Origin: Legionella moravica DSM 19234
Lineage (GTDB): Bacteria > Pseudomonadota > Gammaproteobacteria > Legionellales > Legionellaceae
Assembly (NCBI RefSeq): GCF_000423305.1
Contig: NZ_KE384001.1
Location: 177,393-229,214, forward strand
Length of the DNA: 51,822 nt
Direction: 5' to 3'
The notes under the pieces are model-generated. The model did no database searches, was not told the DNA's origin, and saw only the letters and a list, made by a program, of their open reading frames with translations. Both the position numbers and the translations under genes were made by a program. Positions 18,492-27,038 of the stretch are shown here, one piece after another (within the stretch, counting starts at the first letter, position 1; each line of letters opens with the position of its first letter).

Positions 18492-20738
18492 TTATACCGA
18501 TTTTTCTGAGAACGAGTTATTCTCTGCTGTCTGTTCAAAGGCAAGCACTTCAAACAGATCTGGTGGTAAGGGTTTACTGAGGAGAAACCCTTGTCCAATG
18601 TGGCATTTTTTTGAAATAAGATATTTTAATTGATGTGTCGTCTCTATTCCTTCTGCAACAATGCTCATTCCCAGTTCGTGAGCTAATTTGATAATAATAT
18701 CTACCAGGATGACCTTGTCTTTTTCATTATGTATGTCCGATATAAAGTCTTTATCAATTTTTAATGTGTCTATGGGCAACATTTTAAGCCGGCTGAGAGA
18801 GGAATAGCCCTTACCAAAGTCATCGAGTGAAATTTTTATGCCTATGCTGGAGATGCCATTAAGCACAGAGCTCACTTCATCATTGTCGCCCATTAACAGG
18901 CTTTCTGTAATCTCCAATTCCATGTGTTCAGATGGAAAGCTGTTGTCTTTCAATGTGCTTTTAAGGTTTTTAAGAAATTGATTATTGGCTAATTGAATGG
19001 GCGAGATATTAATGGAAAATGACAGTTTTTTGGGGTGTTTAAGCATCCATGACATGATTTGCTCAGCGGATTTATTGATAATCCAGAGTCCCAGGTCAAT
19101 AATTAAGCCAGTAGCCTCGGCAACAGGGATAAATTCATTTGGGGATACCTCGCCCAAAACGTCGTTGTGCCAGCGTAATAACACTTCAGCACCAATAATT
19201 TCCATAGTCAACAAATTGAACTTGGGCTGATAATTTAGCTCAAATTCGTCATTTTGGAGCGCTTTACGGAGATGCGCCTCAATTTCTGATTCTCTATGCT
19301 GCAGATAACTGAGTTGCTCAGTATAAAATTGATAGGTGTTTTTTCCACTGTGTTTTGCTTTGTACATGGCCAGATCTGCTCTGATCAGCAAATCTTCGGC
19401 ACTCCTGCTGTCCTCAGGATAGATTGAGATGCCTATGCTCACTGTTACGGTAATCAATTTACCGTTTATTGGATAAGGACTGTTTAATTCATTTAAAATA
19501 CGCTCTGCGAGTTGGCGAGCGGAGGAGTGGGATTTCAAATTGGGTGAAATCAAGGTAAATTCATCACCACCTACTCTGGAGAGAATGTCTCCTTTTCGGG
19601 TTAGTAAAACCAGTCGATTGGAAAATTGTCTAAGAAGCTCATCACCATGAACATGACCAAAGGTATCATTGGTTGATTTAAAGTTATCAAGATCAATAAG
19701 CAAAAGGGCGACTGAACTATGTGTTCTCGCTGCGTTTGAAATTGATTTATCCAGCAAGACTTCGAATTCACGTCTGTTATACAGATTGGTTAATGAGTCA
19801 TGAGACGCGATATAGGCTAGCTCCTCCTGTTTTCTTTTTAATCTTTTTTGTGCTTTCAAAACAGCGGTATACGAAAACACATAATTAATAACTAGACAGG
19901 TGCAGGGTATAAAATAATTAACAAGCTTGAGCACGTAAGCAATATTGTATGCGCTGTCATAGGGGGAGCTGGACAGTATCATGATATAAAACGAAGTGAC
20001 TATCTGAGTTACAGCCATATAGAAAATGCTGTCAACCAAAATGGTTGGGTGTGCTTTATATGCTTTGGGGTAAATGAATAGTATTAACATTAAATAAATA
20101 AAAACAGAAATTAACTCATAGGGGCGAGATAGAGTGCAGTCAGAAAACCACATTTGCGGGAGTTCATTTACTTCAGTTACATAATAAATGATAGTGATGG
20201 CACTCAGTACCAGTAGAGTGGTGAGTAAAATAAAGGTAGTAAAACTTACATTGTGCTTGTCATTCGAGGTAATTAATATAATCAAGCCAATAGCTAATAT
20301 TAACCCGCTGATGCTGTTGGAGAAGATCCAGATCAAGGCATCCAGATTATTTTTTTGGGTGTATTCCAAAGATAAGCCATCAATAACCAAGGTATGTAGT
20401 GCTTCCGTGGATCCGGAAAATAAAACAGCCAAACCTATAATTAAAGCGACTTTGTCGTTGCTTAATCTGTATTGAGTAAAAGCCAGTAAAATAGTGACTG
20501 CAGCTAGTGAAAAACCAGACCATTGCAATAATGTTTGTCTGAAATAACCACGAATCTGAGATTCGAAAAAGAACGCATTAACTTCCGTTTGGGGATTTAA
20601 TTTATTGGCAATTGAGCTGAAATCCAGGCCGAAATACAAACCAATATAGGGTAGACCTAATAACAGGATAATGATGAGAACCAAGAATTGAGGTATTCGT
20701 TTTAGAGTAACTTCATTAAATACAAATGAATGTTCCAT
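18492..20738 (-). CDS. Membrane GGDEF-EAL protein with both motifs intact
   Basis: This 748-aa protein has one N-terminal helix, a periplasmic stretch and seven or so further helices up to about residue 300 (a MASE-type sensor region). A GGDEF domain follows with intact VGGDEF (G390-F394), then an EAL domain with E518-V-L-L-R522, SINISPIQL, ELEITES, DDFGKGYSS, LKIDKDFI, AEGIET and QGF. EVL in place of EAL is a tolerated variant. It could therefore make or degrade cyclic di-GMP, with direction set by the membrane sensor. The allosteric RxxD inhibitory site is not obvious. The gene stands alone and faces yajQ. Confidence 0.93.
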   Translation of the reverse strand: MEHSFVFNEVTLKRIPQFLVLIIILLLGLPYIGLYFGLDFSSIANKLNPQTEVNAFFFESQIRGYFRQTLLQWSGFSLAAVTILLAFTQYRLSNDKVALIIGLAVLFSGSTEALHTLVIDGLSLEYTQKNNLDALIWIFSNSISGLILAIGLIILITSNDKHNVSFTTFILLTTLLVLSAITIIYYVTEVNELPQMWFSDCTLSRPYELISVFIYLMLILFIYPKAYKAHPTILVDSIFYMAVTQIVTSFYIMILSSSPYDSAYNIAYVLKLVNYFIPCTCLVINYVFSYTAVLKAQKRLKRKQEELAYIASHDSLTNLYNRREFEVLLDKSISNAARTHSSVALLLIDLDNFKSTNDTFGHVHGDELLRQFSNRLVLLTRKGDILSRVGGDEFTLISPNLKSHSSARQLAERILNELNSPYPINGKLITVTVSIGISIYPEDSRSAEDLLIRADLAMYKAKHSGKNTYQFYTEQLSYLQHRESEIEAHLRKALQNDEFELNYQPKFNLLTMEIIGAEVLLRWHNDVLGEVSPNEFIPVAEATGLIIDLGLWIINKSAEQIMSWMLKHPKKLSFSINISPIQLANNQFLKNLKSTLKDNSFPSEHMELEITESLLMGDNDEVSSVLNGISSIGIKISLDDFGKGYSSLSRLKMLPIDTLKIDKDFISDIHNEKDKVILVDIIIKLAHELGMSIVAEGIETTHQLKYLISKKCHIGQGFLLSKPLPPDLFEVLAFEQTAENNSFSEKSV

Positions 20739-20820
20739 GTAATCAGATCTCTCTGTTTAAGCATCTGGCAGATGATTAAAAGTCCTTTATATAAAAAATA
20801 GCATATAAAATTGGGAATAT

Positions 20821-20865
20821 CCTTGAAACCTGAAGGAAATCATCAGGTAACAGGCTATTTCAAGG
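20821..20865. terminator. Nested hairpin between two minus-strand genes
   Basis: CCTTGAAA (20821-20828) pairs with TTTCAAGG (20858-20865), and CCTGA (20829-20833) with TCAGG (20843-20847) inside it. It follows the phosphatase gene and precedes the GGDEF-EAL gene on the same strand. No T-run is present, so it may be a Rho-independent-like or mRNA-end structure. Confidence 0.35.
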
Positions 20866-20906
20866 GGCAGAAGAGTTCCTCTCTGACTGAATGAATCGTA
20901 TTTAGA

Positions 20907-21941
20907 TTACAATTGAGGGTATGCTTTGGTCTTTAATATCGATTTATAAGGCCCATTGGGTTGATTGATTATCCAATGCGCAAAGCTCTGATTCGGGAAA
21001 ATTCCATTATGAATATAGGTGTAAAATAATTTAATAAAATCAGCCCTGGCTTGATGAGATTGACTTTTCCAGGGTTGGGCTGATATGGAATCCGAGGGTG
21101 CTAATACATTGATTCCCCCCAAACGCATTTGTCGATTGATGATATCCATAAGGTTCACTTGCGTTCCATTGGCCATAATGTCGTGCATCACCATAAAGGT
21201 GGTTGTTCTGCCTTTTCCAGCCGCGCAATGATAATGTAGCCAGGCGTTTGCTGGTAATTTTTTCAATAAAGCCAGGTAGTCATCTACCTGTTCAGGAGCG
21301 GGAGGATGGTAGTCTGGTACAGGAATTCTGAAATAACCTATCCCGCTAAGCTCTGTGGTTTGCTGTTCTGTACGGGTATTTTTAATTGAAATCATTATTG
21401 GTTGAGTGGGCTCTTTAAATCCTGAAACGGGTCGACCCAGAATATGAATTAGTATGGAGTTTGTTCCTGAGAGATAGTTAGCCCAGTTTTGTTCTTCTTT
21501 ATTTATTTCAACCAAGGTTTTGCCCCAGTTAATTTCATCTTTTTTATAAAAAATACTGATGGGTAAGCCATTGAGATAAAGATGAGTTTCTTGTCTCAGA
21601 TCGATAATAAACAGTTGATGATCAGTTCCATATTGTTTTTTCAACCACATCATATTGGCCAAAGTGGGGTTAGCACTCCCTGAAATGAATAAATGGTCTA
21701 AACCTTTTGGGTTAATTTCTTTTTTAACTGCATCATTGATTCCGGTTGTACTTCTCCAATGAAAAGGCACTGCTTGTGTTGTCTGGGGGTTTTTGCGCCA
21801 ATGATTGTCTATCCAGAATGCTCCGGATGGTATTTCAGGACTTTTTGTTGAATTAAACTTATTACCGCCTGAGGACTCAGCTGCGAGAGGTGCACTCAGT
21901 AAAAGAAATACTATGAATAGACTAATGTTGATTTTTTTCAT
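20907..21941 (-). CDS. Exported phytase-like (PTP-type) cysteine phosphatase
   Basis: The 344-aa precursor begins with a signal peptide (MKK, hydrophobic core, cut near AAES, residue about 22). The P-loop HCAAGKGRTTT (C239 nucleophile, R245) matches the HCxxxxxR signature. The conserved VPDYHPP segment can supply the general-acid Asp. The upstream LRQETHLYLNGLPIS and NWANYL segments are typical of PTP-like myo-inositol phosphatases such as those of Selenomonas and Bdellovibrio. Likely action is dephosphorylation of inositol phosphates or phosphotyrosine in periplasm or outside the cell. L. pneumophila also has a Dot/Icm phytase, LppA; this Sec-signal-bearing protein is a different arrangement. 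Substrate is inferred. Confidence 0.85.
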   Translation of the reverse strand: MKKINISLFIVFLLLSAPLAAESSGGNKFNSTKSPEIPSGAFWIDNHWRKNPQTTQAVPFHWRSTTGINDAVKKEINPKGLDHLFISGSANPTLANMMWLKKQYGTDHQLFIIDLRQETHLYLNGLPISIFYKKDEINWGKTLVEINKEEQNWANYLSGTNSILIHILGRPVSGFKEPTQPIMISIKNTRTEQQTTELSGIGYFRIPVPDYHPPAPEQVDDYLALLKKLPANAWLHYHCAAGKGRTTTFMVMHDIMANGTQVNLMDIINRQMRLGGINVLAPSDSISAQPWKSQSHQARADFIKLFYTYIHNGIFPNQSFAHWIINQPNGPYKSILKTKAYPQL

Positions 21942-22061
21942 GCAGTGCCCTTGATTTACCAGGATTTGTGGACATTTTATCTATTTACCCCTTCCTTTTA
22001 AATACACCAATACAGTACAAGAATCTGAATTCTAATTAAACTATTTGTTTATTACTAAATA

Positions 22062-23405
22062 TTATTTAATGATTTCTGTTGTATAGCGCTGAGCGTTCAT
22101 CTCTGCTGACCAAAAATGGGCAGGAAGCCCCATTTTTAGCTTTAAATGCTCAAGAAATTCATCGGTGTTGTTTATGGATTCCCAAACAGACGGTAAAAAG
22201 GTTGCCTGATGTTGTTTATAGGTCAGGAGTAATCCATCAACTCCCTTTCGTATCTGGGATTTAAGTTCGTTTTCACTGTCAAAATACAACTTTTCCAGCG
22301 GGCTTAAAATGGATATAGACACAGAGATATCATTTAATTCTTCTGTGGTTAATTTGGGAAAACGTGGATCAATGAATCCGGCACGAATGGCGTTATTGAT
22401 TACGTTCTCGGCCAGCATCTCCTGAGAAAACAGACTTCCCATGCATCCTCTGAGCATTCCTCTCTTTTTTAGCGTAACAAATGAAGGCATGCGGATATGT
22501 AATAATTCATTGTATTGCATAGGATTAAATTCAAGGAGTTTATTTTCAGTCGCCTGAAGCCGGAGTGATTCTTTAGCTAGATAAAGTAGCTCATCAGCAC
22601 AATGATCAGTAAATTTAAGATCTTGATAAAAGTGATAGGAAGCATATCCGACTACTCTATCTTTTGTGCCCGATGTGTCTCCAGAGTTTTTTAAATCCAG
22701 TAAGCGTCCACATATTTGGTTTTGACGGGCAAAATGTAACAATCCACGTAAAGGATAATAACCGCATGCATCCTGCTGATGTAACGATTCTGGATTTAAG
22801 GTGCTGATGGACAGGCAGGTGTTTCTGTCTTTTTGTTGTGCGGTGTCGTAAGGAAGATAATGACTGAGATCACTACTGATTATAATCAGAGTTTCCTCTC
22901 CTCCCCAAACCTGTTGTAACAGATCCGCCACGTCCTGTTCACTGGTTTCGCCAACCACCAAAGGCAGTACAGTAAATTCGTTGAATAGTTCCTGACAAAA
23001 TGGCAATTGCACTTCCAGACAGTGTTCCTGTTGATGGGCCTGACTTAAGGCGTGAACATAAGGAAGGGTACTTATTTTGGTTATCAGCTCCTGATTTTGT
23101 GCGATTTCTCCTAATGGAGTGGCAAAGTATTTGACTGGATCATAAGCAATTCCTCGTAGATGCACGGTGTGCGCCGGGCCTAGTAATACAATGTTTTTGA
23201 TCCTGTCTCTTTGTTGGATTAACGAAGCGTATGCTAAGGCTGCTATGGAGCCTGAGTAACGATATCCCGCATGAGGAACTAGCAGAACTTTGGGAGGAAG
23301 ACTGCTCTGTTTGCTCTGACTTAACAGGTGCTGAATTGTATTGTGAAGTGTGAACTGATCGCCAGGATAAAAAATCCCTGCTACAGCCGGTTGCCGAACA
23401 GTCAT
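22062..23405 (-). CDS. Memo-AMMECR1 fusion, AmmeMemoRadiSam system
   Basis: Two domains are fused. Residues about 1-260 are Memo-like (VRQPAVAGIFYPG, VPHAGYRYSG, LGPAHTV, ISSDLSHYLPY, with the histidines of the metal site). Residues about 265-447 are AMMECR1 (LKKRGMLRGCMGSL, AGFIDPRFPKLT, ISVSILSPLE). TTG at 23411 is in frame, but GGAG sits 7 nt before the ATG at 23405. In many prokaryotes Memo, AMMECR1 and a radical SAM enzyme are coupled, and the radical SAM partner is encoded divergently next door here. The biochemical role of the set is not established; a base or tRNA/metabolite modification has been proposed. It is presumably cytosolic. Confidence 0.93.
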   Translation of the reverse strand: MTVRQPAVAGIFYPGDQFTLHNTIQHLLSQSKQSSLPPKVLLVPHAGYRYSGSIAALAYASLIQQRDRIKNIVLLGPAHTVHLRGIAYDPVKYFATPLGEIAQNQELITKISTLPYVHALSQAHQQEHCLEVQLPFCQELFNEFTVLPLVVGETSEQDVADLLQQVWGGEETLIIISSDLSHYLPYDTAQQKDRNTCLSISTLNPESLHQQDACGYYPLRGLLHFARQNQICGRLLDLKNSGDTSGTKDRVVGYASYHFYQDLKFTDHCADELLYLAKESLRLQATENKLLEFNPMQYNELLHIRMPSFVTLKKRGMLRGCMGSLFSQEMLAENVINNAIRAGFIDPRFPKLTTEELNDISVSISILSPLEKLYFDSENELKSQIRKGVDGLLLTYKQHQATFLPSVWESINNTDEFLEHLKLKMGLPAHFWSAEMNAQRYTTEIIK

Positions 23406-23432
23406 TAACAAACTCCAGTTTTCATGCAGGTA

Positions 23433-23450
23433 CTATACTTATAAGTATAG
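23433..23450. promoter_or_regulatory. 18-bp perfect palindrome in the divergent promoter
   Basis: CTATACTTATAAGTATAG is an exact palindrome midway between the two divergent start codons (23405 and 23478). It contains TATACT on both strands (23434-23439 and 23449-23444), so it could be overlapping back-to-back -10 boxes, a shared operator, or both. No clear -35 box was found. Confidence 0.6.
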
Positions 23451-23477
23451 AATAGTGTTTCACCGCAGGTGTGTTTG

Positions 23478-24560
23478 ATGACCGATATTATTCCAACTCA
23501 TTACTGGCATAAGCTTGAAGATGGGCGTATTCAATGTGATGTATGCCCACGTAATTGTAAATTGCGTGAGGGGCAAAGAGGATTATGTTTTGTCAGAGCT
23601 AATAGGGACAATCAAATAAAACTGACTACTTATGGCAGGTCGAGTGGTTATTGTATCGATCCGATTGAAAAAAAACCTTTAAATCATTTTTTGCCAGGGA
23701 CTCCGGTTTTATCTTTTGGGACTGCTGGGTGTAATCTGGCCTGTAAATTTTGCCAAAATTGGGATATCAGTAAATCTCGGGATATGGATACTTTAGCGGA
23801 TAGTGCCATGCCTGCAGATATTGCCTATGCCGCAAAAGATTTGCAGTGCCGGAGTGTTGCTTTTACGTATAACGATCCCGTGATTTTTATGGAGTATGCA
23901 ATCGATGTGGCTAAAGAGTGTCATCAACTGGGTATTTACTCCGTTGCGGTCTCTGCAGGTTATATTAACCCGGAACCACGCAAGGAGTTTTATACCTATA
24001 TGGATGCTGCGAACATTGACTTGAAAGCTTTTAGCGAAGAGTTTTACTACAAAATCACAGGGGCTCATTTACAGCCAGTATTGGATACTTTGGAATATTT
24101 AAAAAAAGAGACGGATGTGTGGTTTGAAATTACCACTTTGCTTATCCCTGATGAAAATGATTCCACAACCGAAATGGAGAACATGGCAGCCTGGATAATG
24201 GATCATTTGGGGCCAGATGTTCCTTTGCATTTTACTGCTTTTCATCCTGACTGGAAAATGAAGGATAAATCGCCAACTCCTGCTTCAACCCTCCAAAGAG
24301 CCAGAGAAATAGCTCTAAAGTCAGGTTTACATTATGTCTATACCGGTAATGTGCATGATACTGTTGGTAGTACTACCTATTGTCCAAACTGCAAGAGCCC
24401 GGTGATTGTCAGAGATTGGTACCAATTATTAAGTTATCGTCTCGATGAGATGGGACATTGCCTTCATTGTGGAGCGCAGATAGCTGGCGTTTTTAAAGGT
24501 CTTGCAGGAACCTGGGGACCAAGAAGAGTGATGGTTAAATTGGGTTTAAACCCACTATAA
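23478..24560 (+). CDS. AmmeMemoRadiSam system radical SAM enzyme
   Basis: The 360-aa enzyme carries the radical SAM cluster motif CNLACKFC (CxxxCxxC) after GTAGC. An N-terminal CDVCPRNC plus a downstream LC, and two C-terminal CxxC pairs (YCPNC and HCLHCG), probably hold zinc or a further cluster. This architecture is the AmmeMemoRadiSam radical SAM family, formerly grouped with PflA-like activases. A GTG at 23469 is in frame, but AGGTG spacing favours the ATG at 23478. It is transcribed divergently from the Memo-AMMECR1 fusion over 72 bp, strongly suggesting joint function and control. Confidence 0.93.
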   Translation: MTDIIPTHYWHKLEDGRIQCDVCPRNCKLREGQRGLCFVRANRDNQIKLTTYGRSSGYCIDPIEKKPLNHFLPGTPVLSFGTAGCNLACKFCQNWDISKSRDMDTLADSAMPADIAYAAKDLQCRSVAFTYNDPVIFMEYAIDVAKECHQLGIYSVAVSAGYINPEPRKEFYTYMDAANIDLKAFSEEFYYKITGAHLQPVLDTLEYLKKETDVWFEITTLLIPDENDSTTEMENMAAWIMDHLGPDVPLHFTAFHPDWKMKDKSPTPASTLQRAREIALKSGLHYVYTGNVHDTVGSTTYCPNCKSPVIVRDWYQLLSYRLDEMGHCLHCGAQIAGVFKGLAGTWGPRRVMVKLGLNPL

Positions 24561-24643
24561 GGGCTATCACGCAAAACGTCGTTGAATAATCCATCATTTA
24601 ATAGTTCGATGTTCTTATTAATCGGGTTGCTTGAGAGGTATTG

Positions 24644-24680
24644 TTGAAACTCTTTTGTGACTGATTTAGTAGAGTTTCAA
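24644..24680 (-). terminator. 10-bp inverted repeat overlapping the lysR stop
   Basis: TTGAAACTCT (24644-24653) and AGAGTTTCAA (24671-24680) are perfect complements with a 17-nt loop. The TGA stop of the minus-strand LysR gene lies inside the first arm to be transcribed. The T-run is missing. It could also serve the convergent radical SAM gene. Confidence 0.45.
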
Positions 24681-25618
24681 TGTGCTCCCGGTTTCTTTGA
24701 GCTTTTTGCATGTTTGGCAACGTCCTTTATCAGGGAACGTAACCACTGATGGGCAGGATCTTCATTGTCCTTCTGATGCCAATATTGATAGCAGCTATAA
24801 ACGTCAATTGGAAAGGGGACGGAAGCTATACTGAGATGAAGATAACTGTTTAATTTTTCTGCTGCTGAACGAATCGTCAGAGTCAGGTAATTGGTGCCAG
24901 GTAGGGTGATGAGGGGAACTAAACCATGCCCTACACTGATTGATACCCGTTTGGCATAACCCAGCTTGGCCAGATATCGATCGAAGTAATTGTGAAACGG
25001 TGTGCCGCTTAAGGACAATTGAATCAAGGGATATTTGAGGATGTTTTCCATACTGATCGTTCCGTTTTCAAAAGCAGGGTGATCTTTACACCCAACAATG
25101 ACCGCTTCATCATGAAACAAAGATTGGTGTTTTAACCCCCCTGGTGCACCTTCAAACATACCTACCATGACATCCAACTCACCTGACTCAAATACATCGG
25201 ATGATGTCAGATACCTTGGGTGTACTATGTTGACTTTGATGTCAGGAGCCAATTCTTCCATTTTGTGTATCAAGTTTGGAGCCAATAAATACGAAACCAG
25301 ATCCGACATGCCAATACGAAAAGTTCGGGTATCTGTTGCTGGATTAAAGGGTTGGTGGCATGAAAAAATGGCATCAATCTGCGACATGGCAATCCGGGTT
25401 GGCTCAATCAACGATGAAGCTAATGGGGTCAGTTGCATGATGTTATGCCGTCCAGGCACCAGAAGGGAATCATTATAAAATTCTCTTAGTTGTTTTAATG
25501 AAATACTCATTGACGATTGACTTACGCCAATTTGTTTGCTGGCAAGGGTAACATGCCTGCATGAGAGCAGAGCATACAGAGCGCGTAATAAATTTAAATT
25601 TAAATGTTTGATGCTCAT
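24677..25618 (-). CDS. LysR-family transcriptional regulator
   Basis: The 313-aa protein has the usual N-terminal winged helix-turn-helix (LRALYALLSCRHVTLASK, then IGVSQSSMSISLKQLREF) and a periplasmic-binding-like effector domain (about 90-300). The HTH and DSLLVPGRHNIMQLT segment resembles the NodD/NahR-like branch, which often senses aromatic compounds. The inducer is unknown. The gene is convergent with the radical SAM gene. Its ATG is preceded by a poor ribosome site. LysR proteins usually regulate a divergent neighbour, but the gene on the far side is on the same strand, so no target is obvious. Confidence 0.93.
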   Translation of the reverse strand: MSIKHLNLNLLRALYALLSCRHVTLASKQIGVSQSSMSISLKQLREFYNDSLLVPGRHNIMQLTPLASSLIEPTRIAMSQIDAIFSCHQPFNPATDTRTFRIGMSDLVSYLLAPNLIHKMEELAPDIKVNIVHPRYLTSSDVFESGELDVMVGMFEGAPGGLKHQSLFHDEAVIVGCKDHPAFENGTISMENILKYPLIQLSLSGTPFHNYFDRYLAKLGYAKRVSISVGHGLVPLITLPGTNYLTLTIRSAAEKLNSYLHLSIASVPFPIDVYSCYQYWHQKDNEDPAHQWLRSLIKDVAKHAKSSKKPGAH

Positions 25619-25769
25619 TGAGATTGGTATTTATGTAAGCTTATATAGCATATAGCAGATGTATTAATTTTTATCAAGAAAGTTCAATGGGTTAGCCATA
25701 CTACTCATCAATGGTGTTGCCTCATTGAACTCTTGGTTTGAAAAAAATAGCTCAAATGAACTTTTATTT

Positions 25770-26867
25770 TTATGGTCCCTTAGGCGCTTCCTCCAGATAC
25801 GCAGTTGCTCTTTCCTCTTTGGATTTGGCTTCGTTAGGAGTAGATTGATATTGAGATTGATTTATATCACTCATTAAACTGTCTATGCTATTTGATTCGC
25901 CCATGGGTTGCATTTGACCAAAAACAGGATTCTTATTTTCTGAATTTTGATTGCTTTGCAGGTCATCCCGCAGAGATTCCAGATCAGCTAATTTGTCTTC
26001 TTGATGAGCAATTGCCTCCTCGGATTCGCTAATTCGTTCTTCAAATACATCATTAATATGGTTGTTAAATTCTGTATTATCAGCAGCGGTATAAACGGGT
26101 TCCTTATCCTTACCAAAAAGCCAATCAATAAAGGATGTGATCAACTGCATTATAAACGAGCCGCTTGATTTTGAACCAGAAGAGACATGGGGGGCTTGTT
26201 CTATCGCATTAAATAAGTTGCGTGCGGATTGATGAAATTCTTTGTCAGAATGTAAATCATCGACGTATTCTTCTTTATTTTCAATTTTTTCATCCAACAG
26301 TTTTATAAATTCTGAAACTTCTTTAGGAGACAATTCTGAAATTAATCGAGCTTTTTCTTTGTTGGATAAATCTTTGTCTCTAAGTGCTTTTAGCGTTTCA
26401 TTTAGTTTTTGATTTGCATCTTTTTGCTGGGTTTCTTGTGATTCACTTGCTTGTTCTGATGCGAGAGTTTCTTCAGGTTCATCAGCATCTTCTGCCTCAT
26501 ATGTTGCTTCAGATTGATAATCTTCTGCAGCCTCATAGGTGGGTTCAGATTCATAGGCACCTTGAGACTCATAAGTTTGTTCTGGTTCATCCGATTGTTG
26601 TGGTTCAGGAGACTCGTTCTGTTGATAGAAGACCTTGCTCCCTTTATCATCGATTAATCCATTATCATAAGCTTTGCGATTATTTTCATCACTTAAGATT
26701 TCGTGCGCGAGGTTTATTTCTTTAAACAGCTCCGTTGCTTCTTCTCTCTTGTCTTCAGCGACCTTATCCGGGTGATTTTTTAATGCCAGTTTATAATAGG
26801 CTTTTCGAATCTCTTCAGGTGTGGCAGTTTCGCTAACACCCAGAACCTCATAAAATTTCTTTGCCAT
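25770..26867 (-). CDS. Cytosolic J-domain protein with acidic repeats, possible effector
   Basis: Residues 1-70 are a canonical J domain (FYEVLGV, KAYYKLALKNHPDK with H32-P33-D34, YDNG). Residues about 85-160 are a strongly acidic, Tyr/Glu/Ser-rich stretch with irregular YES and YEAE repeats. The rest is mostly charged coiled coil (EEAIAHQEDKLADLESL), apart from a short hydrophobic IMQLITSFIDWLFG near 245. There is no zinc centre, so this is not the housekeeping DnaJ. GAGAGG lies before the ATG. In L. pneumophila the gene beside lidL is, as I recall, listed as a coiled-coil Dot/Icm substrate; I am not sure this is the same one. Confidence 0.87.
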   Translation of the reverse strand: MAKKFYEVLGVSETATPEEIRKAYYKLALKNHPDKVAEDKREEATELFKEINLAHEILSDENNRKAYDNGLIDDKGSKVFYQQNESPEPQQSDEPEQTYESQGAYESEPTYEAAEDYQSEATYEAEDADEPEETLASEQASESQETQQKDANQKLNETLKALRDKDLSNKEKARLISELSPKEVSEFIKLLDEKIENKEEYVDDLHSDKEFHQSARNLFNAIEQAPHVSSGSKSSGSFIMQLITSFIDWLFGKDKEPVYTAADNTEFNNHINDVFEERISESEEAIAHQEDKLADLESLRDDLQSNQNSENKNPVFGQMQPMGESNSIDSLMSDINQSQYQSTPNEAKSKEERATAYLEEAPKGP

Positions 26868-27038
26868 TGTAGCCTCTCATGCAGATGAATTGCAGCGCAC
26901 TTGTACATATAGAGTATAATACATTATGAGCAATAATGAGTCTTTTTGGTTTTTTTTGACCTATAACCAACGGGATTTGGATCAATTCATGGTACTACTT
27001 ATTGTGCTATAATTGAACAGTGTTGTGCAGGAGCTATT

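Noticed and set aside
26384..26725. 113-aa plus-strand open frame
   Set aside because: It is antisense to the acidic repeat of the J-domain gene and its His/Leu-rich composition is a reflection of that repeat.
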